From: Pseudocitrobacter corydidari
GTDB lineage: Bacteria; Pseudomonadota; Gammaproteobacteria; Enterobacterales; Enterobacteriaceae
Length of the DNA: 64,000 nt
Assembly: GCF_021172065.1 (NCBI RefSeq)
Contig: NZ_CP087880.1
Span: forward strand, 575,111-639,110
Direction: 5' to 3'
A program made the position numbers and the translations under genes. The notes under the pieces were generated by a model that searched no databases, had not been told where the DNA came from, and was given only the letters and a program-made list of their open reading frames with translations. Of the stretch, positions 18,354 to 25,860 are shown one piece after another. Position 1 is the first letter of the stretch. Every line of letters starts with the position of its first letter.

Positions 18354-18727
18354 ACCAGCGTCATTAAAAAGAACCCGGCGGCGGTCATCAGGAGCGATCC
18401 CACCACGTGAGTCATCACCGAAATCATCGCCCACAGATAGTTGCCGTTTTGCAGAAGGGTGACGATCTCCGCCGAAAAAGTGGAAAAGGTCGTCATCCCG
18501 CCGCAAAGTCCAGTGGTAATCAGTAACTTCCATGCCGGGTCCAGTTGCGGCTGGCGCAAAAAGAACGCCAGCGCCGCGCCAATAATAAAACCACCGACCA
18601 GATTAACTACCAGCGTTCCCGGTGGCAGGCTGGGGAAAAGGCTGTTCAGTTTCATCGACAGCCACCAACGAATCACACACCCGGTAGAGCCGCCAATAAT
18701 AACGGCCAGTAATGAACGATACATCAC
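18350..18727 (-). CDS. crcB: Fluoride ion channel CrcB/Fluc
   Basis: A 125-residue inner-membrane protein with four hydrophobic segments. It carries the Fluc signatures GGSTGCVIRW (N-terminus), GTLVVNLVGGFIIG (TM2) and GLCGGMTTFSTF (TM3 break with the fluoride-coordinating Phe/Thr/Ser region). Fluc channels work as dual-topology dimers that let cytosolic fluoride leak out. The gene is second after a universal stress gene in an operon headed by a fluoride riboswitch, which independently supports the assignment. Convergent with the PTS operon, four-base overlap. E. coli K-12 has its crcB at another locus. Confidence 0.95.
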   Translation of the reverse strand: MMYRSLLAVIIGGSTGCVIRWWLSMKLNSLFPSLPPGTLVVNLVGGFIIGAALAFFLRQPQLDPAWKLLITTGLCGGMTTFSTFSAEIVTLLQNGNYLWAMISVMTHVVGSLLMTAAGFFLMTLV

Positions 18728-18739
18728 GCGCGTAAATCC

Positions 18740-19162
18740 TTATGCTAAATGTTTGATCAGCACATCCACCGTCAGATGGTTGATGTACTCAAGGGAGTGG
18801 GAGGCGAGCACGCCCAGCAGGCGATTGTGATGCCCGGCAATGACCAGGTCGATACGTCGGTCGCGAATGCAGGATTCGACATCTTCAAAGCGACGGGTGG
18901 TGACCAGCTCCAGCGTTTGTACCGGTAGGGAAACGGATTCTGCCAGCTCGCTCAACAGGGCTTTGGCCTGAATGACTTCCTGCGAAACCACATCATCCAT
19001 CAGGCTGTCAGAGACATCATTGAGGGCACGATAATCGGTGCTGATATGCGCGATGGTTATCGTCATCGCGTTCTCCTGCGCCATTTTTGCGGCGTGCTCA
19101 AGCAGGGGAATGCCATCAAGGCTGTTGTTAATCAGCACCAGCGCATGGTTGTAAACAGGCAT
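18740..19162 (-). CDS. Universal stress protein (UspA family), fluoride-riboswitch controlled
   Basis: A 140-residue UspA-fold protein: N-terminal strand (YNHALVLINNS), ITIAHIS strand, and the signature IDLVIAGHHNRLLG near residues 105-118, then LTVDVLIKH. The GHHN form is closer to enterobacterial UspA/UspC/UspD than to the ATP-binding G-2X-G-9X-G(S/T) class. It is the first gene after the fluoride riboswitch and ends 12 bp before crcB, so it should be induced by fluoride together with the channel. Its ATG follows directly on the T-run of the leader terminator, so the terminator sits on the ribosome-binding region. Confidence 0.88.
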   Translation of the reverse strand: MPVYNHALVLINNSLDGIPLLEHAAKMAQENAMTITIAHISTDYRALNDVSDSLMDDVVSQEVIQAKALLSELAESVSLPVQTLELVTTRRFEDVESCIRDRRIDLVIAGHHNRLLGVLASHSLEYINHLTVDVLIKHLA

Positions 19163-19188
19163 AAAAAAACCTCGTCAGGTTGCGAGGT
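19163..19188 (-). terminator. Leader terminator of the fluoride riboswitch
   Basis: On the minus strand ACCTCG-CAACCTGA-CGAGGT is followed by TTTTTTT and then the ATG of the stress protein. A hairpin plus seven T just before a start codon, downstream of an aptamer, is a typical expression platform for transcription attenuation. Part of its 5' arm (CATACCTC, 19184-19191) is perfectly complementary to an upstream leader segment (GAGGTATG, 19221-19228), which could act as antiterminator. Confidence 0.8.
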
Positions 19189-19246
19189 ATGAGCGGGTCT
19201 TCAAATGACAGACAGCCTGACATACCTCCATGTTAAGAGGGTATAC

Positions 19247-19302
19247 CAGGCGTCATCAGCCCCAGCGGGGCGGTTGGGAAAGGTGGAACGCCATCACCTT
19301 TG
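19247..19302 (-). promoter_or_regulatory. Fluoride riboswitch (crcB RNA motif)
   Basis: Read on the minus strand, the leader has the conserved crcB-motif blocks in order: GGTGATGGCGTTCCACC, then AACCGCC, then GGCTGATGACGCCTGG. These are the helices and the pseudoknot-forming loops of the fluoride aptamer. It lies about 85 nt upstream of usp-crcB with a terminator between. Fluoride binding is known to prevent termination in this class. A TTGCAT ... AAAATT pair around 19304-19335 (minus strand) could be the promoter. Confidence 0.93.
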
Positions 19303-19407
19303 TGAATAATTTTGGACCGATGATAGGGGGAATGCAAATGATTTGTGCGGCTTGCTTCCGCCCGGTACTTGCCGTAACCTGCTGCGATACACGAATTCGT
19401 TGTATCA

Positions 19408-19492
19408 ATGACTCGGGGTGCCCTTCCTTCGTGAAGGCTGAGAAAAACCCGTACCACCTGATCTGGATAATGCCAGCGTAGGGAAGTCAGAG
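19408..19492 (+). promoter_or_regulatory. TPP riboswitch (THI element) of thiMD
   Basis: The leader contains the THI-box blocks ACTCGGGGTGCCC, GGCTGAGA, ACCCGTACCACCTGATCTGG (pyrimidine-sensor arm core) and GATAATGCCAGCGTAGGGAAGT. Sequence and spacing are close to the well-studied E. coli thiM riboswitch, which shuts translation when thiamine pyrophosphate is bound by sequestering the Shine-Dalgarno. Here GGAG (around 19524) lies before ATG 19536, and the same translational mode is expected. Confidence 0.96.
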
Positions 19493-19535
19493 ACCGTCAG
19501 GTCATTGCTTCTGGACGTTCTGGCAGGAGCAAACC

Positions 19536-20321
19536 ATGCAAGCAGAGCCGCTTAGCCGCGCGCAAATCGCGCATTCGTTACATCTTTTTCGTCATCACGC
19601 CCCCCTTGTTCACTGCATGACTAACGACGTCGTGCAGACCTTCACCGCCAACGTACTGCTGGCGCTCGGCGCATCCCCCGCGATGGTGATTGATGCGCAG
19701 GAAGCCGCGCAGTTCTCTGGCATTGCCGATGCGTTATTGATAAACGTCGGCACGCTCACGCAGCCGCGCGCGCAGGCGATGAAAGCCGCCGCGCTAAGTG
19801 CGAACGCCGCAGGTAAGCCCTGGACTCTCGACCCTGTCGCCGTGGGCGCATTAACGCTGCGCACCGAGTTTTGCCACGACCTGTTGACCTTAAAACCCGC
19901 CGCCATTCGGGGGAATGCCTCTGAAATTATGGCGCTGGCGGGAATGAGCGCGGGCGGGCGCGGCGTGGACACCACTGATACCGCCGCTGCAGCACTTCCG
20001 GCGGCACAGGCTCTGGCGCGTCAAATCAATACCGTTGTGGCGGTGACGGGCGAAGTGGATTACATCACCGATGGACAACGCGTTGTCGCGGTAACGGGCG
20101 GCGACCCGTTGATGACCCGCGTGGTGGGCACCGGCTGTGCATTGTCGGCGGTGGTTGCGGCAAGCTGTGCGCTGCCGGGCGACAGGCTGGATAACGTCGC
20201 TTCTGCCTGTGCCTTTATGAAACTGGCCGGTGGTCGTGCGGCGGTCGATAACGGACCGGGCAGTTTTGTCCCGGCATTTCTAGATGCACTGTATGTACTT
20301 GATGGGGAGGCTCTGGCATGA
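19536..20321 (+). CDS. thiM: Hydroxyethylthiazole kinase
   Basis: A 261-residue ribokinase-fold kinase that phosphorylates 4-methyl-5-(2-hydroxyethyl)thiazole in thiamine salvage. Recognisable segments: [27 protein letters not shown] (split here as family N-terminal motif), AIRGNASEI (ATP site), [12 protein letters not shown], and [12 protein letters not shown] near the C-terminus with the catalytic Cys/Asp region ([13 protein letters not shown]). Length equals the E. coli enzyme. Controlled by the TPP riboswitch upstream. The stop overlaps the thiD start by four bases, so the salvage kinases are coupled. Confidence 0.97.
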   Translation: MQAEPLSRAQIAHSLHLFRHHAPLVHCMTNDVVQTFTANVLLALGASPAMVIDAQEAAQFSGIADALLINVGTLTQPRAQAMKAAALSANAAGKPWTLDPVAVGALTLRTEFCHDLLTLKPAAIRGNASEIMALAGMSAGGRGVDTTDTAAAALPAAQALARQINTVVAVTGEVDYITDGQRVVAVTGGDPLMTRVVGTGCALSAVVAASCALPGDRLDNVASACAFMKLAGGRAAVDNGPGSFVPAFLDALYVLDGEALA

Positions 20322-21118
20322 AACGGATTAACGCATTAACCATTGCCGGTACCGATCCAAGCGGTGGCGCGGGCATTCAGGCGGATCTGAAAACCTTCTC
20401 AGCACTGGGCGCATACGGCTGTTCGGTGATCACCGCGCTGGTGGCGCAAAACACCCATGGCGTGCAGTCGGTCTATCGTATTGAACCGGATTTTGTCGCC
20501 GCGCAGCTGGATTCCGTGTTTAACGATGTGCGCATCGATACCACCAAAATCGGGATGCTGGCGGAAACCGATATCGTTGAAGCCGTGGCCGAACGTTTGC
20601 AGCGCCATCGGGTGGAAAATGTGGTGCTGGATACGGTCATGCTGGCCAAAAGCGGTGATGCGCTGCTCTCGCCCGCAGCGGTAGAAACCCTGCGTCAACG
20701 CCTGCTGCCGCAGGTCTCGTTAATTACGCCGAATCTGCCGGAAGCGGCGGCATTGCTGGATGCGCCGCATGCGCGTAATGAGCGTGAAATGCTGGAACAG
20801 GGGCGCGCGCTGTTGGCGATGGGCTGCGGCGCGGTCCTCATGAAAGGCGGCCATCTGGATGACGCGGAAAGCCCCGACTGGCTGTTTACCCGCGATGGCG
20901 AGCAGCGATTTACCGCGCCGCGCGTCAACACCAAAAATACCCACGGCACGGGTTGTACGCTGTCGGCGGCGCTGGCGGCACTGCGCCCGCGCCATAGCAG
21001 CTGGGGCGACACGGTGCTGGAAGCGAAAACCTGGCTCTCTGCCGCGCTGGCGCAGGCCGATACTCTGGAAGTCGGCAGCGGGATTGGCCCGGTGCACCAT
21101 TTTCACGCCTGGTGGTGA
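20318..21118 (+). CDS. thiD: Bifunctional hydroxymethylpyrimidine kinase / phosphomethylpyrimidine kinase
   Basis: A 266-residue ribokinase-family enzyme that phosphorylates HMP and HMP-P for thiamine synthesis and salvage. Visible motifs: [16 protein letters not shown] at the N-terminus, GYSVI-type strand (here [13 protein letters not shown]), [25 protein letters not shown], and the catalytic anion hole [15 protein letters not shown]. Length matches E. coli ThiD. Second gene of the thiMD operon under the TPP riboswitch. In E. coli the order thiM-thiD is the same. A stem-loop follows 12 bp after the stop. Confidence 0.97.
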   Translation: MKRINALTIAGTDPSGGAGIQADLKTFSALGAYGCSVITALVAQNTHGVQSVYRIEPDFVAAQLDSVFNDVRIDTTKIGMLAETDIVEAVAERLQRHRVENVVLDTVMLAKSGDALLSPAAVETLRQRLLPQVSLITPNLPEAAALLDAPHARNEREMLEQGRALLAMGCGAVLMKGGHLDDAESPDWLFTRDGEQRFTAPRVNTKNTHGTGCTLSAALAALRPRHSSWGDTVLEAKTWLSAALAQADTLEVGSGIGPVHHFHAWW

Positions 21119-21130
21119 TGGCGCAATGAA

Positions 21131-21150
21131 AAGCCCGCCAAGGCGGGCTT
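21131..21150 (+). terminator. Stem-loop after thiD
   Basis: AAGCCCGCC and its exact complement GGCGGGCTT meet with almost no loop (CAAG closes it). The plus-strand side is followed by AGGGAG and lacks a T tract, while the minus-strand side is followed by TTTTCATT. It could therefore also end the hok mRNA coming from the other side. Confidence 0.6.
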
Positions 21151-21225
21151 AGGGAGATAAAAGGGTGCTATGAAGAAGAGAGCTAGCCCATAAAGAGTGG
21201 CGGGGATAACTCCCCGCCGGTGCTC

Positions 21226-21378
21226 TTACTCGGATTCGTAAGCCGTGAAAACAGCAACCTCCGTTTGATCAGTTCGAATACGGACCTCGCAGAGATCCTT
21301 TCTCGTGACCAGCACCACCAGAATCGTGGTGACACACAGAATTATCAGGGCGACAAGCATCGCCTTGTACTGCTTCAT
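21226..21378 (-). CDS. Hok/Gef-family type I toxin (HokD-like)
   Basis: A 50-residue membrane toxin starting at ATG 21378 after AAGGAG. One transmembrane segment (LVALIILCVTTILVVLV, about residues 8-24) is followed by a periplasmic tail with the conserved TRKDLCEVRIRT and AVFTAYE motifs; Cys15 and Cys30 are the family cysteines. It is nearly the HokD (RelF) sequence. Hok proteins depolarise the inner membrane when their stable mRNA is no longer blocked by Sok RNA. A mok reading frame and a sok gene are recognisable, and an 8-bp hairpin (21199-21218) follows the stop in the 3' untranslated region. The locus sits between thiD and a purine permease gene. Confidence 0.9.
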   Translation of the reverse strand: MKQYKAMLVALIILCVTTILVVLVTRKDLCEVRIRTDQTEVAVFTAYESE

Positions 21379-21436
21379 AGCCGTCTACTCCTTGACCCGT
21401 GGGCCAGTAAGAGGCTAATCTTAATGTGTCTAGCAT
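21269..21436 (-). CDS. Mok leader peptide overlapping hok
   Basis: A 55-codon frame from ATG 21436 to TGA 21269, overlapping hok in another frame. In plasmid R1 hok translation depends on that of such a mok frame, and Sok RNA blocks mok. The local sequence (ATGCTAGACACATTAAGATTAGCCTC in parts) lines up with the R1 mok start region by eye, and the overlap geometry is the same. The peptide itself (MLDTLRLASYW...) has no recognisable domain; its translation is what matters. Confidence 0.6.
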   Translation of the reverse strand: MLDTLRLASYWPTGQGVDGYEAVQGDACRPDNSVCHHDSGGAGHEKGSLRGPYSN

Positions 21437-21499
21437 TAGATATGGCCTCAGATGAATGTTAAACGTCCTGCAAGACGTTGAATGTTATCTGGGGCTTTT
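21428..21499 (+). ncRNA. Sok-like antisense antitoxin RNA
   Basis: Opposite the hok/mok leader a promoter is visible on the plus strand: TTGACC (21392-21397), 18-bp spacer, TAATCT (21416-21421). The transcript would start near 21428, cover the mok start, and end in a long hairpin (GCCTCAGAT...ATCTGGGGC with inner AACGTC/GACGTT stem) followed by TTTT at 21496-21499. Length of about 72 nt and layout match Sok RNAs. Boundaries are estimates. Confidence 0.65.
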
Positions 21500-21599
21500 C
21501 TCTATCTGCCATCCTGCAAATGCCTGAGACAGATAGCCTCAAGCACCCGCAGATAGTCTACTGCACTACACCACCAAAACGCTCTTGATGAATTCCTAA

Positions 21600-22943
21600 T
21601 TAATGGCGTACCAGCGTGGCAAAGTAATACACCAGCGGCACTGCCAGAATCCATAAGCCGAGCGGGATTTCCCGCCACTTCCCGGCAATGGTTTTAATCA
21701 TCACATAAAACAGCAACCCGCCCGCGATACCCGTCCCGAAGCTGTTGGCGATAAGCGTAATCATCACCATCATCAGCACCGGTAAACCGTCGGTGAAATT
21801 CGCCAAATCCACCTTACGCAGGCCGCTAAACATATTCAGGCCAATCAGGATCAACGCCGGGGCGGTGGCTTCTTTGGGGATCATCAGCGCAACGGGCGTA
21901 AACAGCAGCATCAGCAGGAACATGATGGCGGCGGCCAGCGCAGTCATGCCGGTTTTACCGCCTGCTTCCGCCGAGGCGGAGGACTCAATCAGCGCCGTCG
22001 CGGCCGGAATGCCGACCCACGGGCCCAGCGCGGCGGCAATGGAGTCGACCATAAACGGGCGGTTGATGTGCGGCATATTGCCTTCTTCATCCAGCAGGCC
22101 CGCTTCACCGCCGACGGCAAGCGTGGTGCCCATGGTTGAGAAAAACTCTGAGGCAAAAAAAACAAACAGATAGGGCAGGAAAGCGATGTTCAGTGCGCCA
22201 AGGATATCCACCTGTGCAAACACCGGTGTTAATGAGTGGGGCAGGGCGATAAAGCTTGATGGCAGGTGCGTGACGCCCGCCGGAATACCCACCAGCGTCG
22301 CACACAGAATCGCCCACAGGATAGCGCCAGGAATGCGACGTGCCTGCAGGGCAATCGCCAGAAACAGCCCGCACAGGGCCACCAGCGCGCCCGGCGATAG
22401 GAAATCGCCCAGCATCAAAGCGTTATTTTTGGCGCTTGCCAGCACCAACCCGGCATTACGAAAACCGAGCAGGGCAACAAAAATACCGATAGACGCCGTC
22501 AACCCCAGTTTGATGGATTGCGGCACCGAGCGGGTGACCACTTCACGCAGGCCAAAACGGGTGAGCAGGAAGAACAGTACGCCGGACCAGCAGGCAATCC
22601 CCAGTCCAATCGGCCAGCCAATTCCGGCGTTTCCGGCCAACGACACGCCGACTAATACCGAGCCGCCAATCCCCGGCCCCACAATAAACGGCAGATTGGC
22701 ATAAAACGCCATCAACAGCGTGCCGACCACAAATACCAAAATGGTGCCGGTGGTCGCCGCGCCTTTATCCATCCCGCCCGCGGCCAGCAGACCGGGGATC
22801 ACCACCAGCAGATAAGCGGCGGCGAGAAACCCCGTGATACCCGCCAGGCATTCGGTGCGTGCGGAGCTTCCGCGAGCGCGTAGGGCAAAACAACGTTCCA
22901 GCCAGCTCTCAGAGGCAGGCGTATTGATTGAGTGGTCGGCCAT
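21600..22943 (-). CDS. NCS2-family purine permease (AzgA/AdeP-like)
   Basis: A 447-residue inner-membrane permease with about 12-14 hydrophobic segments. The AzgA-type NCS2 signatures are visible: the N-terminal TECLAGITGFLAAAYLL, the motif FVVGTLLMAFYANLPF, SVPQSIKLGLTASIG, and the substrate-site region SSASAEAGGKTG (about residue 325-337). Such proton symporters carry adenine, guanine or hypoxanthine. Its start codon directly abuts the stop of the adenine deaminase-like gene upstream, so import and deamination are co-expressed. Likely adenine uptake by context; exact specificity not readable. Confidence 0.9.
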   Translation of the reverse strand: MADHSINTPASESWLERCFALRARGSSARTECLAGITGFLAAAYLLVVIPGLLAAGGMDKGAATTGTILVFVVGTLLMAFYANLPFIVGPGIGGSVLVGVSLAGNAGIGWPIGLGIACWSGVLFFLLTRFGLREVVTRSVPQSIKLGLTASIGIFVALLGFRNAGLVLASAKNNALMLGDFLSPGALVALCGLFLAIALQARRIPGAILWAILCATLVGIPAGVTHLPSSFIALPHSLTPVFAQVDILGALNIAFLPYLFVFFASEFFSTMGTTLAVGGEAGLLDEEGNMPHINRPFMVDSIAAALGPWVGIPAATALIESSASAEAGGKTGMTALAAAIMFLLMLLFTPVALMIPKEATAPALILIGLNMFSGLRKVDLANFTDGLPVLMMVMITLIANSFGTGIAGGLLFYVMIKTIAGKWREIPLGLWILAVPLVYYFATLVRH

Positions 22944-24725
22944 TTAGTGGGCGCTCCTTTGCTGATGCGAATAGTGAATAACCGGGTCGACAATCTGACG
23001 CGTTGCGCCATCGGTGAGCCCCAAATCCGTCAGATGTGGCCCGGCGTTACAGGCAAGGCAGGTGCCTTCAATGGCCTTAAATACCCGATACGGTGGCTGC
23101 CAGTCGGCAATGTCACCGCTACGCTCGCGCAGATTGCGGAATGCAACCGCCAGTTCCGGGGCTGGAAGGTCAGAGAGCATACCAGCAATCGGCATCGCCA
23201 CGTGGGCGACTAACTCGCCATGCTGCGCCAGCGCCATCCCGCCGCCGCTGGCAATCAGGGTATTGGCGGCCAGGGCCATCTCGTGCGGGCAGCGCCCCAG
23301 TACCACCAGGTTATGCGAATCGTGCGAGTAGCTGGTGGCGATCGCCCCCTGAAGTTCACCCCAGCCTTCCAGCAGGGCGATTTGTGGTTTGGCCTCATGG
23401 CGACCATGGCGATGTTGTACCCAAATCAGACTGAACCCGGTAGGGAGCACTATGCGGCCTTCGCGGATTTGCACATCGACTTCGCCCCATTCGGTAAAAC
23501 GCGCGCCGCGAATATGTTTCAGCCGCGCGTCGCCATGCTCAACGTCGGCGATGCGCAGGGCGAAATCGTCCGGGCCGAGCGGCGAAAGATGCATGGTATT
23601 TGGCAATGCGGCGTGACTCACCGCCAGCGGTTCAATCATTGCGCCATCGCGGGCAATCAGTTTTCCGCCGACGTAGACACGGTGTGGTCGAATCGTTTGC
23701 AGGGAATCCAGCACCACCAAATCCGCACGGCGACCGGCGGCAATCAGCCCTAAATCATCACGCTTAAGGCGCAAAGCACCGTTGAATGTCGCGAAACGAA
23801 GCGCATCGACGGCGGGTAAACCGTGCTCAATCAACAGATTCAGCAGCGCCACGATACCGCCTTTTTCCAGCAGCATATCCGGGGGCACATCATCGGTGCA
23901 GAGGGTAATCTGCGAGGAGAGATGCGGGAGCGTCTTTAGCGCCGCCACGATATCCGGCAGCAGATAAGGATGCGAACCCCGAATTTCCAGCGTTAGCCCG
24001 GCGCGCAGTTTTTCCAGCGCATCTTCGGCGGAGGTGAGTTCATGATCTGACGTCACGCCCGCCGCGAGGTAGGCCTGTAACCCGGCCCCGCTCAGCCCAC
24101 GTGCGTGGCCTTCAATCAGCTTACCGCTTTGTAAGCCGCAGTTAAGGATCTCCTGCATCCGCGTGCTGCCGTTGAGCACGCCGTGCATATCCATCACTTC
24201 CGCCACGCCACTCACTTCCGGCCAGTTGAGCATGGTTTCCATCTCCGCGCCGGCGAAATCGGCCCCGGACATCTCCAGCCCTGGCGTGGAGGGCACGCTG
24301 GACGGTGCGGCGATCATCACGTGCAGCGGTAAGTTGCGGCTGGCGTCGATGGCAAAACGCACGCCCTCCACGCCCAGCACGTTCGCCAGCTCGTGGGGGT
24401 CCCAGAATACTGCCGTTGTGCCCTGCGCCAGCACGATTTCCGCGTAACGGGCCGGGAGAAGATGTGAACTTTCCAGGTGTACGTGGGTGTCGATAAAACC
24501 CGGTGAGAGGTAAGCGCCTGCCAGCGAGTGCGTCTCGGCGGCGTCGCTGCGGCTGCCGCGTGGATGCACGCTGGCAATCATGTCACCGACGATACCCACA
24601 TCCGCTTCACGAATTTCGCCGGTGACCATATCCACAATGCGGGCATCGGTAAGCAGGAGGTCGAAAGGCGCGTCGCCTTTTGCGGCGTCTATCGCCCGGC
24701 GGCGCAGGGAGTCAGTATTCAGCAT
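22944..24725 (-). CDS. Adenine deaminase family protein
   Basis: A 593-residue amidohydrolase. The start MLNTDSLRR at ATG 24725 is chosen because the open frame further upstream (to 24881) runs across the divergent LysR promoter and start. Motifs: GFIDTHVHLESS (HxH metal ligands, about residue 73-83), FWDPHELANVLG, MDMHGVLNG, GHARGLSG, CTDDVPPD (metal Asp), and the family-specific C-terminal YSHDSHNLVVLG. The enzyme would convert adenine to hypoxanthine plus ammonia. It is clearly diverged from E. coli Ade, so a different purine or related substrate is possible. Operon with the NCS2 permease, divergent from a LysR gene. Confidence 0.88.
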   Translation of the reverse strand: MLNTDSLRRRAIDAAKGDAPFDLLLTDARIVDMVTGEIREADVGIVGDMIASVHPRGSRSDAAETHSLAGAYLSPGFIDTHVHLESSHLLPARYAEIVLAQGTTAVFWDPHELANVLGVEGVRFAIDASRNLPLHVMIAAPSSVPSTPGLEMSGADFAGAEMETMLNWPEVSGVAEVMDMHGVLNGSTRMQEILNCGLQSGKLIEGHARGLSGAGLQAYLAAGVTSDHELTSAEDALEKLRAGLTLEIRGSHPYLLPDIVAALKTLPHLSSQITLCTDDVPPDMLLEKGGIVALLNLLIEHGLPAVDALRFATFNGALRLKRDDLGLIAAGRRADLVVLDSLQTIRPHRVYVGGKLIARDGAMIEPLAVSHAALPNTMHLSPLGPDDFALRIADVEHGDARLKHIRGARFTEWGEVDVQIREGRIVLPTGFSLIWVQHRHGRHEAKPQIALLEGWGELQGAIATSYSHDSHNLVVLGRCPHEMALAANTLIASGGGMALAQHGELVAHVAMPIAGMLSDLPAPELAVAFRNLRERSGDIADWQPPYRVFKAIEGTCLACNAGPHLTDLGLTDGATRQIVDPVIHYSHQQRSAH

Positions 24726-24863
24726 AGATATCGTCCGGTCATTCAATATGGGGGCTACTTTACGAAGTGTGAAAGGTGATGGCAAACGTTTGCCCCGTTG
24801 AAAAAATTTATCACCTGATAAGAAAAGGTTATTCTGCGACAAACGAACAATGCGAAACCCATC

Positions 24864-25781
24864 ATGACTGAACCCTGGCAACGGCTTCCCGCACTCTCTT
24901 TAAAGCAGCTTCAGTATTTTGTTACCCTGGCCCGGTTGCGCCACTTCACTGACACCGCCAGTAAGCTCGCGATAAGCCAGCCCGCACTGAGCAGCGCGCT
25001 ACGGCAGATTGAAACGGTGCTGGGCGGTAAGTTGGTCAACCGTACCGCCGCCGCCGTGACGCTGACGGAGCTGGGCGTTGCCATTCTTCCTCATGCCGAA
25101 CGGGTGCTGAACGTCGCCCAGCAGGCGTTCAGCGATATGCGGCAAATTGTTGAATCCGGGGGCGACGGCACCCTGCGTATTGGCCTGGTGCCCTCGGTCA
25201 GTTCGCTGCTGTTCCCGACCGTGGCTGAACGGCTGGCGCAGGCATTTCCCCGGCTGAAGGTGGAGTTTCACGATCTCACTAACGATGCGTTAGTGACACA
25301 GATAGTGAACGGGCAGCTGGATTTCGGCATTGGCGCGCTGGACAGTTCTGTCTCTCCGGCCTTACAGGTTTTTCCGGTGCTGGAGGACCCGTTTGTCGCT
25401 GTCCTGCATGCCGACGATCCCCTTGCTCAATCGGCACATCTCCCGTGGCAGCAGCTTGCTGGCCGCGATGTGGCCGTCTTTTCCAAAGGCAATATTCAGC
25501 GGCTGGTGGGGGCGCTGGACGAGAGTCAGCGCCTCAAACTGCATATTCGCTATCACGTCGATTACATTGAAACCCTGTACGGTCTGGTGCGCTCTCGGCT
25601 GGCGGCGGCGATTTTGCCGCAGCTTTATACCGCGCACCTCTGCGACCCGCAGCTAAAAGTGGTGCAGCTTCAGCAGCCGGAACTCACGCGTACCGTGGCG
25701 TTGATGCGTAACGCAGCACCGCTGCCACCGCAGGTAGAACAGGCCTTCACACTGCTACAGCGGGCGGTACGCCACGAATGA
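24864..25781 (+). CDS. LysR-family regulator divergent from the purine genes
   Basis: A 305-residue LysR-type activator/repressor. N-terminal winged helix (LKQLQYFVTLARLRHF..., AISQPALSSALRQIE as recognition helix, about residues 12-70) and a substrate-binding-like effector domain (from GTLRIGLVPSVSSLL, about residue 100). It is divergent from the adenine deaminase-permease pair with 138 bp between starts, the standard geometry for a LysR protein and its target. Effector probably a purine or a pathway product; inference only. ATG 24864 lacks a strong ribosome site but agrees with the family N-terminus. Confidence 0.88.
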   Translation: MTEPWQRLPALSLKQLQYFVTLARLRHFTDTASKLAISQPALSSALRQIETVLGGKLVNRTAAAVTLTELGVAILPHAERVLNVAQQAFSDMRQIVESGGDGTLRIGLVPSVSSLLFPTVAERLAQAFPRLKVEFHDLTNDALVTQIVNGQLDFGIGALDSSVSPALQVFPVLEDPFVAVLHADDPLAQSAHLPWQQLAGRDVAVFSKGNIQRLVGALDESQRLKLHIRYHVDYIETLYGLVRSRLAAAILPQLYTAHLCDPQLKVVQLQQPELTRTVALMRNAAPLPPQVEQAFTLLQRAVRHE

Positions 25782-25860
25782 ATCTCCTTTGCGCATCAGG
25801 TGTAGTTTTCCGACGTGGTGCCACCTATACTGGCTCGGGGCCCATTGCAGGGAAAGATAA

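Noticed and set aside
19133..19224. Small upstream frame in the fluoride leader starting MSGCLSFED and overlapping the usp start
   Set aside because: GGAGG is only one base from its ATG, too close for efficient initiation, and the same bases are explained by the switch pairing.
21220..21462. An 80-codon plus-strand frame over the hok region
   Set aside because: It is antisense to hok/mok; the minus strand encodes a recognisable HokD-like toxin and the antisense transcript expected here is non-coding Sok RNA.
24726..24881. N-terminal extension of the adenine deaminase frame by 52 codons
   Set aside because: It would overlap the start of the divergent LysR gene and cover the promoter region, and it does not resemble the family.
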